Of a stretch of DNA of 14,846 nucleotides, positions 1 to 7,679 are shown in pieces. The position numbers and the translations under genes are program-made. Each line of letters opens with the position of its first letter. The stretch's first letter is position 1. The notes beneath the pieces were generated by a model. It had not been told where the DNA came from and made no database searches. It worked only from the letters and a program-made list of their open reading frames with translations. Origin of the DNA: Gammaproteobacteria bacterium (GTDB lineage: Bacteria; Pseudomonadota; Gammaproteobacteria; JALTLT01); assembly GCA_027001815.1 (NCBI GenBank), contig JALTLT010000250.1, positions 1 to 14,846 on the forward strand, read 5' to 3'.

Positions 1-327
1 GCGATGGTGGCGGCGATGGCGCGGGGCACTCACCCCGCGGGCCGGGTTGTGGCCGACCACCCCCTCGCGCAGCAGGTAGTCGTAGAAACGGCGCAGGGCG
101 GAGAGGTGGCGCTGGATGGTGGACCCGCTCGCCCCGGCACGGTGAAGCGCCCCCACGTGACGACGGATGTCGCCTTCGCGCAGCACCCGCCACCCACGAC
201 CCCCCGCCGTCTCCTGGCGGAAACGGCGCAGGTCACGGGCGTAACCCGCGACGGTGTTGTCCGAGAGACGCCGCTCGCGGACCAGGTGCTCCAGGAACCG
301 GTCGATCCAGGGGTCCGGATCGTCCAC
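1..327 (-). CDS. xerC: Tyrosine recombinase XerC, N-terminal part (cut by window edge)
   Basis: XerC is the tyrosine recombinase that, with XerD, resolves chromosome dimers at dif sites before cell division. Only the first 109 codons lie in the window; the catalytic domain with the Arg/His/Tyr residues is beyond the left edge. The visible part is the SAM-like core-binding domain: WIDRFLEHLVRERRLSDNTV near the start, then the helix STIQRHLSALRRFYDYLLRE followed by NPARGVSAPR, the usual link to the catalytic domain. The GTG at 327-325 is chosen because no better start lies between it and an in-frame stop upstream; GGAG lies about 11 bases before it. It begins 4 bp after the DUF484 stop, so the two are probably co-transcribed. 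The dapF-DUF484-xerC order supports XerC rather than XerD or a phage integrase. Confidence 0.9.
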   Translation of the reverse strand, partial: MDDPDPWIDRFLEHLVRERRLSDNTVAGYARDLRRFRQETAGGRGWRVLREGDIRRHVGALHRAGASGSTIQRHLSALRRFYDYLLREGVVGHNPARGVSAPRHRRHHR

Positions 328-331
328 CGCT

Positions 332-1042
332 TCAGGGCTCCAGGTAACGGCCGAGGGCGGCGCCCAGCAGACGGCTCATGTGCTGCAGCATCACCGTGCC
401 CATGCCGGGATGGAAGCGGTCGGGATTGCGATCGGCGGCGGCCACCACGCCGTACCGGGCGTGAGGGCCGATGGGGATCAGCACCGCCGACCCCACCCGC
501 TCCGCCTTGTCGCCGAACAGGAAGCGGGTCTGGGCGTCCTGCAGCCGGCCACAGAGGGGGCGTCCGGTGGCGAAGAAGCTGGCGAAACGGGCCTGGAGGG
601 AGGGATCCTCCCGGTCGATGGTGTAGCTGTGCAACTCCTCCGGCAACCTGCCGGCGGGGTCGAAGAGGCGGACCACCACCTGGTCGACCCGGAACTCCTG
701 CCTGAGCACCCGCTCCAGCCGTTCCATCAGGTTGACCAGACCGTCCGCCGCCAGCAGCGCCTCGGCCAGATGGAAGAGACGGTCGGTGATGCGGTCGTTC
801 TCCCGGGCCGCGGCGATCAGTTCGTCCAGCTTGCGCTTCAGGGCGTCGTTGCGACCGCGCAGCAGCCGCACCTGGTACTCGATGAGGGAGACGGCGGGTC
901 CGCAGTCGTGGGGAACCCTCAGTCCGGTGAGCAGTTCGGGGCGATGGATGAAGAGATCGGGATGGGTGCGCAGGTAATCCGCCACCTCCTGTTCCGAGCT
1001 CCCACCCTCCTGCCGCTCTTTCTGGTTCCGGGTGCTGCTCAT
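332..1042 (-). CDS. DUF484 family protein
   Basis: A 236-residue protein of the DUF484 family (YigA in E. coli), which sits between dapF and xerC in many gammaproteobacteria and has no settled function. The N-terminal part contains EQEVADYLRTHPDLFIHRPELL and a helical stretch (about residues 50-95) that may form a coiled coil. The C-terminal two-thirds resembles a GAF-like domain, with SAVLIPIG and YGVVAAADRNPDRFHPGMG typical of the family. No signal peptide or membrane segment is visible, so it is probably cytosolic. The ATG at 1042-1040 overlaps the dapF stop as ATGA, implying translational coupling to dapF. Family membership is clear; a sensory or regulatory role is only suggested by the GAF-like fold. 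Confidence 0.9.
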   Translation of the reverse strand: MSSTRNQKERQEGGSSEQEVADYLRTHPDLFIHRPELLTGLRVPHDCGPAVSLIEYQVRLLRGRNDALKRKLDELIAAARENDRITDRLFHLAEALLAADGLVNLMERLERVLRQEFRVDQVVVRLFDPAGRLPEELHSYTIDREDPSLQARFASFFATGRPLCGRLQDAQTRFLFGDKAERVGSAVLIPIGPHARYGVVAAADRNPDRFHPGMGTVMLQHMSRLLGAALGRYLEP

Positions 1043-1872
1043 AGTGTCGTCCAACCCTCGAACACGGTCTCTGCCGGCCCCGTCATGAGGACCGGCGCCT
1101 GCACCTCTCCCCAGCTTATCACAAGACGTCCGCCCGGGAGATCCACCGCCACCCGCTCGTCCAGGAGCCCCTGCAGCCTGCCGGCCACCACCGCGGCGCA
1201 GGCACCGGTACCGCAGGCGAGGGTCTCCCCGGCGCCCCGCTCGTGGACCCGCAGGCGAACGTGGTCGCGAGCGACCACCTCCATGAACCCCACGTTCGCC
1301 CCCCTGGGGAAACGGGGGTGACGCTCGAGCAGAGGGCCGAGACGCTCGACCGGCGCCTCCTCCACCGAGGAGACCCGCAGGACCGCGTGGGGATTGCCCA
1401 TGGAGAGGGCGGCGATCTCCAGCCGCTCCCCCTCCACTTCGATGGGGTAGAGGATCTCGCGACCCTCGGCGATGAACGGGATCTCCTTCGGCTCCAGCCG
1501 CGGCGCCCCCATGTCGACGGTCACCTCGCCATGCTCGCCGAGGTGCAGTTCGATGATTCCCGCCAGGGTCTCGACCCGCACCGGATTGCTCCGGGTCAGC
1601 CCCTTGTCGTGGACGAAGCGGGCGAAACAGCGGGCGCCATTGCCGCACTGTTCCACCTCGCCGCCATCGGCATTGTAGATCCGGTAGCGGAACTCGGCAC
1701 CGCTGCCGGGCGTGGGAGGCTCCACCAGCAGCACCTGGTCACAGCCGATGCCGAAACGTCGGCGCGCCAGCCTTCGCACCCGCTCCGCGTCCAGTGAGAC
1801 CGGCTGGTGGATGGCGTCGATGACCACGAAGTCGTTGCCGAGCCCCTGCATCTTGGTGAATCGCAGTTCCAT
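1039..1872 (-). CDS. dapF: Diaminopimelate epimerase
   Basis: DapF converts LL- to meso-diaminopimelate, the penultimate step of lysine synthesis and the source of the peptidoglycan cross-link residue; it acts in the cytosol. The 277-residue product has normal length. It starts MELRFTKMQGLGNDFVVID, the family N-terminus. The two catalytic cysteines are visible: Cys76 in CGNGARCF and Cys220 in ACGTGACAA. The substrate-binding motifs GNPHAV and ERGAGETLAC are intact. The ATG at 1872 is fixed by the conserved N-terminus, although no clear Shine-Dalgarno lies just before it. The stop overlaps the DUF484 start. LysA, the next enzyme in the pathway, is 8.7 kb away instead of adjacent, with an accessory block and a hairpin element between them. 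Confidence 0.97.
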   Translation of the reverse strand: MELRFTKMQGLGNDFVVIDAIHQPVSLDAERVRRLARRRFGIGCDQVLLVEPPTPGSGAEFRYRIYNADGGEVEQCGNGARCFARFVHDKGLTRSNPVRVETLAGIIELHLGEHGEVTVDMGAPRLEPKEIPFIAEGREILYPIEVEGERLEIAALSMGNPHAVLRVSSVEEAPVERLGPLLERHPRFPRGANVGFMEVVARDHVRLRVHERGAGETLACGTGACAAVVAGRLQGLLDERVAVDLPGGRLVISWGEVQAPVLMTGPAETVFEGWTTL

Positions 1873-2200
1873 GGGCTGCAAGAGTAGCAAAAGGAAGCCC
1901 TCCACCGAAAACCGCCCCCTCCCGGGACGAAAATGCGTACTGATTCCGCGAGGTTCGGCAGCTTCTGGGTTACCATAACAGGCTGTTGAAAAACACCGTT
2001 TTTCGACAGCCTGTGCCGCGGTGCATGGATGCACCGCCGCTTTCAATGACCACAAGTCATTGAAAACGTGAGGAAGCCGGAAATCGCATTTTCGGCTTCC
2101 GGCGTTGAAAAAGGCCAGGATGGCCTTTTTCAACATCCTGATAACAGGGGTCCAGGAGCCGGCCCGGCCGGCCCAGAGTCACGGGGAAGCCTTCGAATCC
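1873..2200. other. Gene-free divergent region between dapF and the TPR-CHAT gene
   Basis: This 328-bp stretch must hold the promoters of dapF (minus) and the TPR-CHAT gene (plus). About half of it (1979-2140) is the five-hairpin element annotated separately. Between that element and dapF I see no convincing -35/-10 pair. Between it and the TPR-CHAT ATG there is a GC-rich dyad at 2158-2172 (7-bp arms GCCGGCC/GGCCGGC around one base), which could be a protein-binding site, and a GGGGAAG ribosome-binding-like sequence at 2183-2189. Confidence 0.6.
1979..2140 (+). repeat. Five-hairpin MITE-like element, copy A
   Basis: The element spans 162 bp with near-matching terminal inverted repeats: CAGGCTGTTGAAAAA at 1979-1993, and a right end (2126-2140) whose complement is CAGGATGTTGAAAAA, 14 of 15 identical. 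Inside are five consecutive stem-loops: 1978-1994/1998-2014 (17 bp, one G-T pair), 2018-2026/2029-2037 (9 bp), 2041-2050/2056-2065 (10 bp), 2072-2083/2089-2100 (12 bp, one G-T pair) and 2104-2117/2121-2134 (14 bp). It is flanked by ATAA at 1975-1978 and 2141-2144; the match extends to ATAACAGG if the first bases of the left end are counted. No coding sequence is visible in it. A second copy with the same layout lies at 9441-9600. It looks like a non-autonomous mobile element or a very large REP-type repeat. Confidence 0.8.
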
Positions 2201-5188
2201 ATGCGCGCCATCCTGCCGTTGATCTTCCTGCTGTGGGTCTCCCCCCTCTCGTGGAGCGGCACGGCGGGCGTGGCCGACGAGGCCGCACTGCGCAACGCCC
2301 TGGCGAAGGCGGAGACGGAGGAGGATCCCGGGGCGGTGGATCGGGCCCTCGAGGCCCTCTGCTCCCTGCTGGTGGAGGAGGGGCGGTATGCCGAGGCGCT
2401 GCCCCTGTTCCGCCGCCTGGTAGAGCTGCGGGCCGCGGGCGACGATCGGCTGGGAGAGGCGGACGCCCGATACTGGCTGGGGATCCTGCTCGGCGAGACC
2501 GACCAGGTAGAGGAGGCGTCCCGCCAGCAGCGGCGGGCCCTGGCCCTGCTGCGCAGCCTGGACGAACGCCACCTCGCCGAGGAGGCGGCGGTCCAGAACG
2601 AACTGGCGGTCCTGGCCTACCAGTCGGGCCGCTACCGGGAGGCGGAGCAGGGTTTCCGCCAGGTGTTGGCCCTGCGCCGCTCCCTGTGGGGCGACAGCCA
2701 CCCGCAGACCGCGGCGGCGATGGAGAATCTCGCCTGGGCGCTGGCCCAGGAGGGGGACTACGCGCAGGCGGAACAGCTCCTCCTGCAGGGGGTGGAGATC
2801 CAGGAGCGGCATCGCGGCCCCGACCACCTGGAGACCGCCCACAGCCTCTCCAACCTCGCCGGTTTCTATCTGGACATCGGCCGCCACCGCGACGCCCTGC
2901 CCCTGATCGAGCGGGTGGTCGAGATCCGCCGCGCACGACTGCCCCCCTTCCATCCCGATCTGGCCGACGGTCTCCAGGATCTCGCCAGCGTCCATCAGGC
3001 CCTCGGGGAGATGGAGAGTGCCGGACGGCTGTTCCGCGAGTCGCTGGAGATCCTGCAGAGGACGGACGCCCCCAGCCCGGTGGACGAGGCGGTGGGGCTC
3101 AACAACCTGGCGGTCCTCTACTATTACCAGGGGCGTCTCGCCGAGGCGCGCCCCCTGGAGGAACGGGCGGTGGAACTGGTGCGCCGCCACCTGCGCCCCG
3201 GCCATCCGGTGACCGCGGAGTTCCTCAACAACCTCGCCCGGCTCTACTCCGCCCTCGACCGGCTCGAGGATGCAGAGAGACTCTACCGCGAGGCGATCGC
3301 GACCACCCGCGAGGCGCTGGGCGCCGAGCACCCCCAACTGGCGGGCTGGTACACCAACCTGGCACGACTCCGGCTGCGTCAGGGGAAGAGCGGCGAGGCG
3401 CTGCGGCTGGCCGACCGGGCGGTGGGGATCTACCGGCGTTCGCAGGGCCCCGCCTCGCCCAACCTCTCCATCGCGCTGCTGGTCCGGGGCCGCGCCGCGC
3501 TGGCCACCGACCGCGCCGTGGAGGCCAGACGGGACCTGCTCACGGCCCTCGAACTGCGCCGCAGGCTGGGCGAGAACCACCCCCTGGTGGGCGAGGCGCT
3601 GCGCTGGCTGGGGCGTGCGGAGGCCGAACTGGGAGAACGGACGGCGGCCCTCGAACACCTGCGCCAGGCCACCGCCATCTACGCCCACTGGCTCCGCTCC
3701 ACGGCGATCGGCGGCCACCAGGACGAGGCGCTGCGCGGCCGGGTACGCGAGGCGTTCGTCGACCACGTCTCCCTCCTCCACCGCTTCGACCCCGTCGGCG
3801 CCCTCGACGAGGCACTGTCGAGCGCCCAGCGGGCCCACACCAGTGGCGCCGGTCGGGCCCTGCGGGGACTGGCCGCGCGGCTGGCGGCGGAGGACCCGGC
3901 CCTGGCCAGTCGCATCCGGCGGCAACAGGACCTGGTGCTGCGCCGCGAGGCCCTGGAGCGCAAGTTGCAGAAGACCTTCACCGGCGACCGGGGAGCGGGC
4001 GGCGAGCAGGGACGGCTGAGACGCCAGCTCGATCGACTGGAGAGACAGATCGATGCCCTCGACCGGGAGATCGGCCGCGACTCCCCCGACTTCGCCCGCT
4101 GGGTCCAGGGCGAGCCCCTTTCGGTGGCGGATCTCCAGCGGCTGCTCGACCCCGGAGAGACGCTGCTGGTGCTGCTGGTGGGCGAGCGGGAGAGTTTCGT
4201 CTGGGCACTCGCCCGGGAGCGGGCCCTCTTCTACCGGGTGGCGGTGGAACGCGAACGGCTGGAGGGGGCGGTGCGCTGGCTTCGCCGCGGGCTCGAACAC
4301 CCCGGCGACGGGCTCGGCTTCGACCAGCTCCGGGCATGGCGGCTGCGCAAGCTCCTGCTGGGGCCGGCGGAACCCCTGCTCTACGGCCGGAAACGGCTCC
4401 TGATGGTGCTCGACGGCCCCCTTCAGGCCCTGCCTCTGGAGGTCCTGCCGGATCGCCCGCCGGGGAGGGGAGGGGAGCCCGCCTGGCTCGGCATCCAGTA
4501 CGCCACCGCGCTGCTTCCCTCGGTGGGCAGCCTCGCCCTGCTCCGCGACGACCTCCCCCCCAGCCGCGCATCCCAGCCGCTGCTGGCGGTGGCCGCCCCT
4601 CTCCTCCCCGCCGGATCGCCGGCGCTGCAGCCTCTGCCAGAGGCGGAGGTGGAGGCCCGGGCCATCGCCCGTACCCTCTCCGGCGACATGGAGCGGGATC
4701 TGCTGGTGGGGAGCCGCGCCAGCGAGAGCGAGCTGCTCTCCCGCCCCCTCTCCCGATACCGGGTCCTGCTCTTCGCCACCCACGGCCTGCTGCAGGGCAA
4801 CGGCGATCCGGCGCTGCTCCTGACCCCCGGCAAGGAGGAGGATGGCCTGCTCACCGCCGGCGAGATCGCCTCCCTCTCCCTGGATGCCGAGTGGGTGATC
4901 CTCTCGGCCTGCAACACCGCCGCGGCAGACGGCGATTCCCGGGGGCAGGGTCTCGGCACCCTCGCCCGCGCCTTCTTCCACGCCGGCACCCGCGCCCTGC
5001 TGGTCTCCCACTGGGCGGTCGATTCCAACGCCACGGTGGCCCTGACCACCACCCTGTTCCGCGAACTGCCGAAGGGGGGCGGCAAGGCGGAGGCCCTGCG
5101 CCGGGCCCGGCAGGCGTTGCTGGAGACACCGGCCTGGAGACACCCCTACTTCTGGGCGCCCTTCATCCTGGTGGGCGACGGCCGCTGA
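2201..5188 (+). CDS. Exported TPR-CHAT domain protein (caspase-like peptidase)
   Basis: The 995-residue protein begins with a likely Sec signal peptide, MRAILPLIFLLWVSPLSWSG, with cleavage after Ala22 or Ala25. Residues about 60-500 are tandem tetratricopeptide repeats of about 42 residues, of the kinesin-light-chain type (repeated NNLA...GR...EA...Y/F...A motifs). A charged, probably coiled-coil linker follows at about 565-630. The C-terminal 300 residues are a CHAT domain, a caspase-clan cysteine peptidase fold first named after HetF. The catalytic pair is visible: His861 in FATHG and Cys904 in LSACNTA, followed by GQGLGTLARAFFHAGTRALLVSHW. The ATG at 2201 is preferred over an upstream TTG at 2105, because that extension would translate a hairpin of the repeat element and bury the signal peptide. 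The sequence predicts a periplasmic or secreted protein, unlike the cytosolic CHAT protease of Craspase. Substrate is unknown. Confidence 0.9.
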   Translation: MRAILPLIFLLWVSPLSWSGTAGVADEAALRNALAKAETEEDPGAVDRALEALCSLLVEEGRYAEALPLFRRLVELRAAGDDRLGEADARYWLGILLGETDQVEEASRQQRRALALLRSLDERHLAEEAAVQNELAVLAYQSGRYREAEQGFRQVLALRRSLWGDSHPQTAAAMENLAWALAQEGDYAQAEQLLLQGVEIQERHRGPDHLETAHSLSNLAGFYLDIGRHRDALPLIERVVEIRRARLPPFHPDLADGLQDLASVHQALGEMESAGRLFRESLEILQRTDAPSPVDEAVGLNNLAVLYYYQGRLAEARPLEERAVELVRRHLRPGHPVTAEFLNNLARLYSALDRLEDAERLYREAIATTREALGAEHPQLAGWYTNLARLRLRQGKSGEALRLADRAVGIYRRSQGPASPNLSIALLVRGRAALATDRAVEARRDLLTALELRRRLGENHPLVGEALRWLGRAEAELGERTAALEHLRQATAIYAHWLRSTAIGGHQDEALRGRVREAFVDHVSLLHRFDPVGALDEALSSAQRAHTSGAGRALRGLAARLAAEDPALASRIRRQQDLVLRREALERKLQKTFTGDRGAGGEQGRLRRQLDRLERQIDALDREIGRDSPDFARWVQGEPLSVADLQRLLDPGETLLVLLVGERESFVWALARERALFYRVAVERERLEGAVRWLRRGLEHPGDGLGFDQLRAWRLRKLLLGPAEPLLYGRKRLLMVLDGPLQALPLEVLPDRPPGRGGEPAWLGIQYATALLPSVGSLALLRDDLPPSRASQPLLAVAAPLLPAGSPALQPLPEAEVEARAIARTLSGDMERDLLVGSRASESELLSRPLSRYRVLLFATHGLLQGNGDPALLLTPGKEEDGLLTAGEIASLSLDAEWVILSACNTAAADGDSRGQGLGTLARAFFHAGTRALLVSHWAVDSNATVALTTTLFRELPKGGGKAEALRRARQALLETPAWRHPYFWAPFILVGDGR

Positions 5189-5522
5189 TCCCCGCCGCCC
5201 TCCATGTGTATATTCCGCTATTCTTTGGGGTGCTATGTCGCAGCGACGGAAGGATAAATCCCCCATGATGGATCGAACGGAGGCCCGGAAGCCTCCCCGA
5301 GTCATGACTGTGGAGGGTGGGCACGGAGCACAGAGACGGTCCCGACGATCGACTGAGGCGCCTCGCAGGGCCCGGGCCCCGGCCCCCCAGCGGCGGGAAC
5401 GGCTGGAGCGCATCCTCCCCGACCCGCTCATGACGACCCGGAGAGACCACGGCCGGGCCCGCGGAGATCCTTCGCGGGTGGAGTGGCCCCGCTGATATCC
5501 ACTGACGGCACACAAGGCACTC
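5189..5522. other. 334-bp gap between the TPR-CHAT and cyclase genes
   Basis: No supported gene. The left part is AT-richer than its surroundings and has -10-like sequences, TATATT at 5209-5214 and TGCTATGT at 5231-5238, neither with a good -35. A small hairpin lies at 5279-5284/5291-5296 (GGAGGC/GCCTCC), and a perfect 10-bp palindrome AGTCATGACT at 5300-5309. An Arg-rich reading frame at 5235-5495 lacks a good ribosome-binding site and was not accepted. The gap is long for an operon, so the cyclase may have its own promoter and a long leader here. Confidence 0.5.
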
Positions 5523-7481
5523 ATGCTTTTCAGAAGGCTCACAGGCCATCCCTACCTGATGGCCCTCGCCATACCGTTGCTGGTGGCCGCGCTGGTCATG
5601 GGCGCACGTGCCTCCGGACTCCTGCAGAAACCGGAACTCGCCTTCCGCGATCATCTCCTGGCGAACCAGAAGGAGCAGAGCAATCCCCCGACCGTGGCGA
5701 TCGTCGCGGTGACCGAACAGGACATCCAGCGCCTCGGCACCTGGCCCCTGCCCGACCGGCTGCTGGCGCGGTTGCTGGAGAGCATCGACCGGGAGGGAGC
5801 GGCGGCCATCGGCCTCGACATCTACCGCGACCTGCCGGTGGGCGAGGGTTCGGAGCGGCTCGAGCGGGAGATGCGGGAGAACCCGCGGGTGATCGGCGTC
5901 ACCCTGTTCGCCGACGACCCCTTCAACCGCATCGCCCCGCCACGCGGCCTGCAGGGTACCGACCGGATCGCCGCCAACGACGTGCTGCTCGACCCGGACG
6001 GGGTGGTCCGGCGCGGCCTGCTCTTTCTCGACGACGGCACCACGGTCTTCCCAGCCCTGGGACTGCGGCTCGCCACCCTGTTCCTGGCCGAGCGACAGAT
6101 CTTCCCCCTGCCGGATCCCGTGGAGCCGGGATGGCTGCGCCTCGGCCGCACAACCTTCCCTCCCCTCGACAGCCACTTCGGCGGCTACACGGGGATCGAC
6201 GACCGCGGCTACCAGTTTCCCATGGATTTCCGGCTCCCCCCCGAGCGGATCCCCCGCTACACCATCACCCAGGTGCTCGATGGCACCCTTCCCGCGGGGG
6301 CCCTGAAGGGGCGCATCGTCCTGGTGGGGGTGATCTCCACCAGCGTCAAGGATCGCTTTCAGACCCCCCTCGGCGGGGTGTCGGGGGTGACCCTGCACGC
6401 CCTTCATGCCGACCAGCTCGTACGGTCGGCGCTGACCGGCCACGCCCTGCCCTCGAGCTGGAGCCAGAGCGAGGAGTCGCTGTGGATCCTGCTGTGGGCC
6501 CTCCTCGGCGGGGTACTGGCGAGCTGGTCACGCACTCCCGTCTGGTTCGCCCTGAGCAACGGCGCCGGACTGCTGGTCCTCTACGGTTTCGCCCACCTGG
6601 GTCTCGAGCAGGGGGTGTGGATCGTCGGCATCGCCCCCGCCCTCGCCATGGCGCTGTCGGCGGCACTCTTCACCGCCTGGATGGTGACCCGCTTCAACCG
6701 CGAACGACGAATGCTGATGAATCTCTTCTCCCGGCACGTCTCCGACGAGGTGGCCCACCATCTCTGGGAACACCGCGAGGAGTTCATCGAGGGGGGGCGG
6801 CTGCAACCCCAGTTGCTCAACGCCACCACCCTGTTCGCCGACATCCGCGAGTTCACGCCGGTGGCAGAACGCCTCTCCCCGCGCGAGTTGCTGGAATGGC
6901 TCAACCTCTACCTGGAGATGGTGGCCCGCAAGGTACTCGACTACGGGGGGATGGTGGACGACTACTACGGTGACGCCATCAAGGCCAACTTCGGCGTGCC
7001 GATACCCCGCATGACCACTGCCGAGATGCGCGAGGATGCGGTGCGCGCCATCTCCTGCGCCCTGGCGGTGCGGGAGGCCCTGAGGGACCTGAATGCGCGA
7101 CAGATGGCGCGCGGTGCGCCGGCGGTCCAGGTTCGGGTCGGCATCTACTCCGGCCCGGTCGTGGCGGGGAGTCTGGGAAGCGAACGCCGGTTGAAATATA
7201 CTACCGTCGGAGATACCGTCAACAGCGCCGCCCGGCTGGAGTCGTTCGATTCGGCGAGCTGGCTCTGGGACGACGCGGACGAGGACTGCCGCATCCTGGT
7301 GGGAGAGCCCACCGTCGAACTGGTGGGAGACCGGTTCCGCCTCGAATTCGTCGCCGAACGACGGGTCAAGGGCAAACAGCAGCCGCTGCGTGTCTACCGC
7401 GTCCTGGGGCACGCCAACGAGAGCCGGCAGGAGCCGGCATCCTCCCCCGGCGCCCCTCCCCAGACCCGGACGGGGTGCTGA
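5523..7481 (+). CDS. CHASE2 sensor-class III adenylate/guanylate cyclase
   Basis: This 652-residue membrane signalling protein makes a 3',5'-cyclic nucleotide from ATP or GTP. Order: a membrane segment at about 11-28; an extracytoplasmic CHASE2 sensor at about 35-310 (VAIVAVTEQDIQRLGTWPLP, then AAAIGLDIYRDLP); three membrane segments at about 320-388; and a cytosolic class III cyclase domain from about 430. Both metal-binding aspartates are present, Asp440 in FADIREFT and Asp484 in YYGDAIKANFG, as are the transition-state residues Asn567 and Arg571 in GDTVNSAARLES. The lysine that usually contacts adenine (in DKYIGD) is replaced by Asp480, so the purine used is uncertain. The ATG at 5523 follows AAGG at a spacing of 5. 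The last 30 residues are a low-complexity Pro/Ser/Gln tail. A weak 7-bp inverted repeat, 7503-7509/7524-7530, lies downstream. CHASE2 should face the compartment to which the neighbouring TPR-CHAT and DUF928 proteins are exported. Confidence 0.93.
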   Translation: MLFRRLTGHPYLMALAIPLLVAALVMGARASGLLQKPELAFRDHLLANQKEQSNPPTVAIVAVTEQDIQRLGTWPLPDRLLARLLESIDREGAAAIGLDIYRDLPVGEGSERLEREMRENPRVIGVTLFADDPFNRIAPPRGLQGTDRIAANDVLLDPDGVVRRGLLFLDDGTTVFPALGLRLATLFLAERQIFPLPDPVEPGWLRLGRTTFPPLDSHFGGYTGIDDRGYQFPMDFRLPPERIPRYTITQVLDGTLPAGALKGRIVLVGVISTSVKDRFQTPLGGVSGVTLHALHADQLVRSALTGHALPSSWSQSEESLWILLWALLGGVLASWSRTPVWFALSNGAGLLVLYGFAHLGLEQGVWIVGIAPALAMALSAALFTAWMVTRFNRERRMLMNLFSRHVSDEVAHHLWEHREEFIEGGRLQPQLLNATTLFADIREFTPVAERLSPRELLEWLNLYLEMVARKVLDYGGMVDDYYGDAIKANFGVPIPRMTTAEMREDAVRAISCALAVREALRDLNARQMARGAPAVQVRVGIYSGPVVAGSLGSERRLKYTTVGDTVNSAARLESFDSASWLWDDADEDCRILVGEPTVELVGDRFRLEFVAERRVKGKQQPLRVYRVLGHANESRQEPASSPGAPPQTRTGC

Positions 7482-7616
7482 AGAGGCCGCGCTCCCCCTC
7501 TTCCTCGAGGCCTGACGGGGACGCTCGAGGCATGGCGACACGCCCGCGACGGAATCGGCTTCCGATCCCGCCTCCCCCTCTCCCGACTCCGGAGAGACCG
7601 GAGGAGCGACTCCCGA

Positions 7617-7660
7617 CAAGATGTTGAAAATGCCCCTCCATGGGTGCTTTTCAACAGCCT
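7617..7660 (-). repeat. Short inverted copy of the hairpin element, with flanking direct repeat
   Basis: This 44-bp piece joins the two outer ends of the five-hairpin element with the interior missing. The left end CAAGATGTTGAAAA (7617-7630) matches the complement of copy A's right end at 13 of 14 bases. The right end TTTTCAACAGCCT (7648-7660) matches the complement of its left end. Relative to copies A and B it is therefore inverted. GTTGAAAA/TTTTCAAC (7623-7630/7648-7655) form a stem. TCCCGA occurs directly on both sides (7611-7616 and 7660-7665, sharing the last base), as expected of a target-site duplication. It ends about 20 bp before the DUF928 start codon, so it lies in that gene's leader. 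Confidence 0.65.
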
Positions 7661-7679
7661 CCCGATGGAGATCAGCATC

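Noticed and set aside
1979..2140. CRISPR array
   Set aside because: The stems are all different, unevenly spaced and without repeat-spacer structure; no cas gene is present. The CHAT gene alone does not indicate a Craspase system.
2105..2200. Upstream TTG start for the TPR-CHAT protein
   Set aside because: It would translate the fifth hairpin of the repeat element and place 32 residues before a well-formed signal peptide.
2068..5268. 1066-codon plus-strand frame overlapping the TPR-CHAT gene
   Set aside because: It is Pro/Gly/Arg-rich and without domains, a frame shadow of the real gene.
5235..5495. 86-codon Arg-rich frame between TPR-CHAT and the cyclase
   Set aside because: Weak ribosome-binding site, no recognisable motif, composition unlike the neighbouring proteins. 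It cannot be excluded as a small gene but is not supported.
2057..5542. 1161-codon open frame on the minus strand opposite the TPR-CHAT gene
   Set aside because: It lacks any recognisable domain, is Gln/Gly/Arg-rich as expected of an antisense frame in GC-rich DNA, and opposes a clear TPR-CHAT protein. It also starts inside the next gene's region and ends in a repeat.
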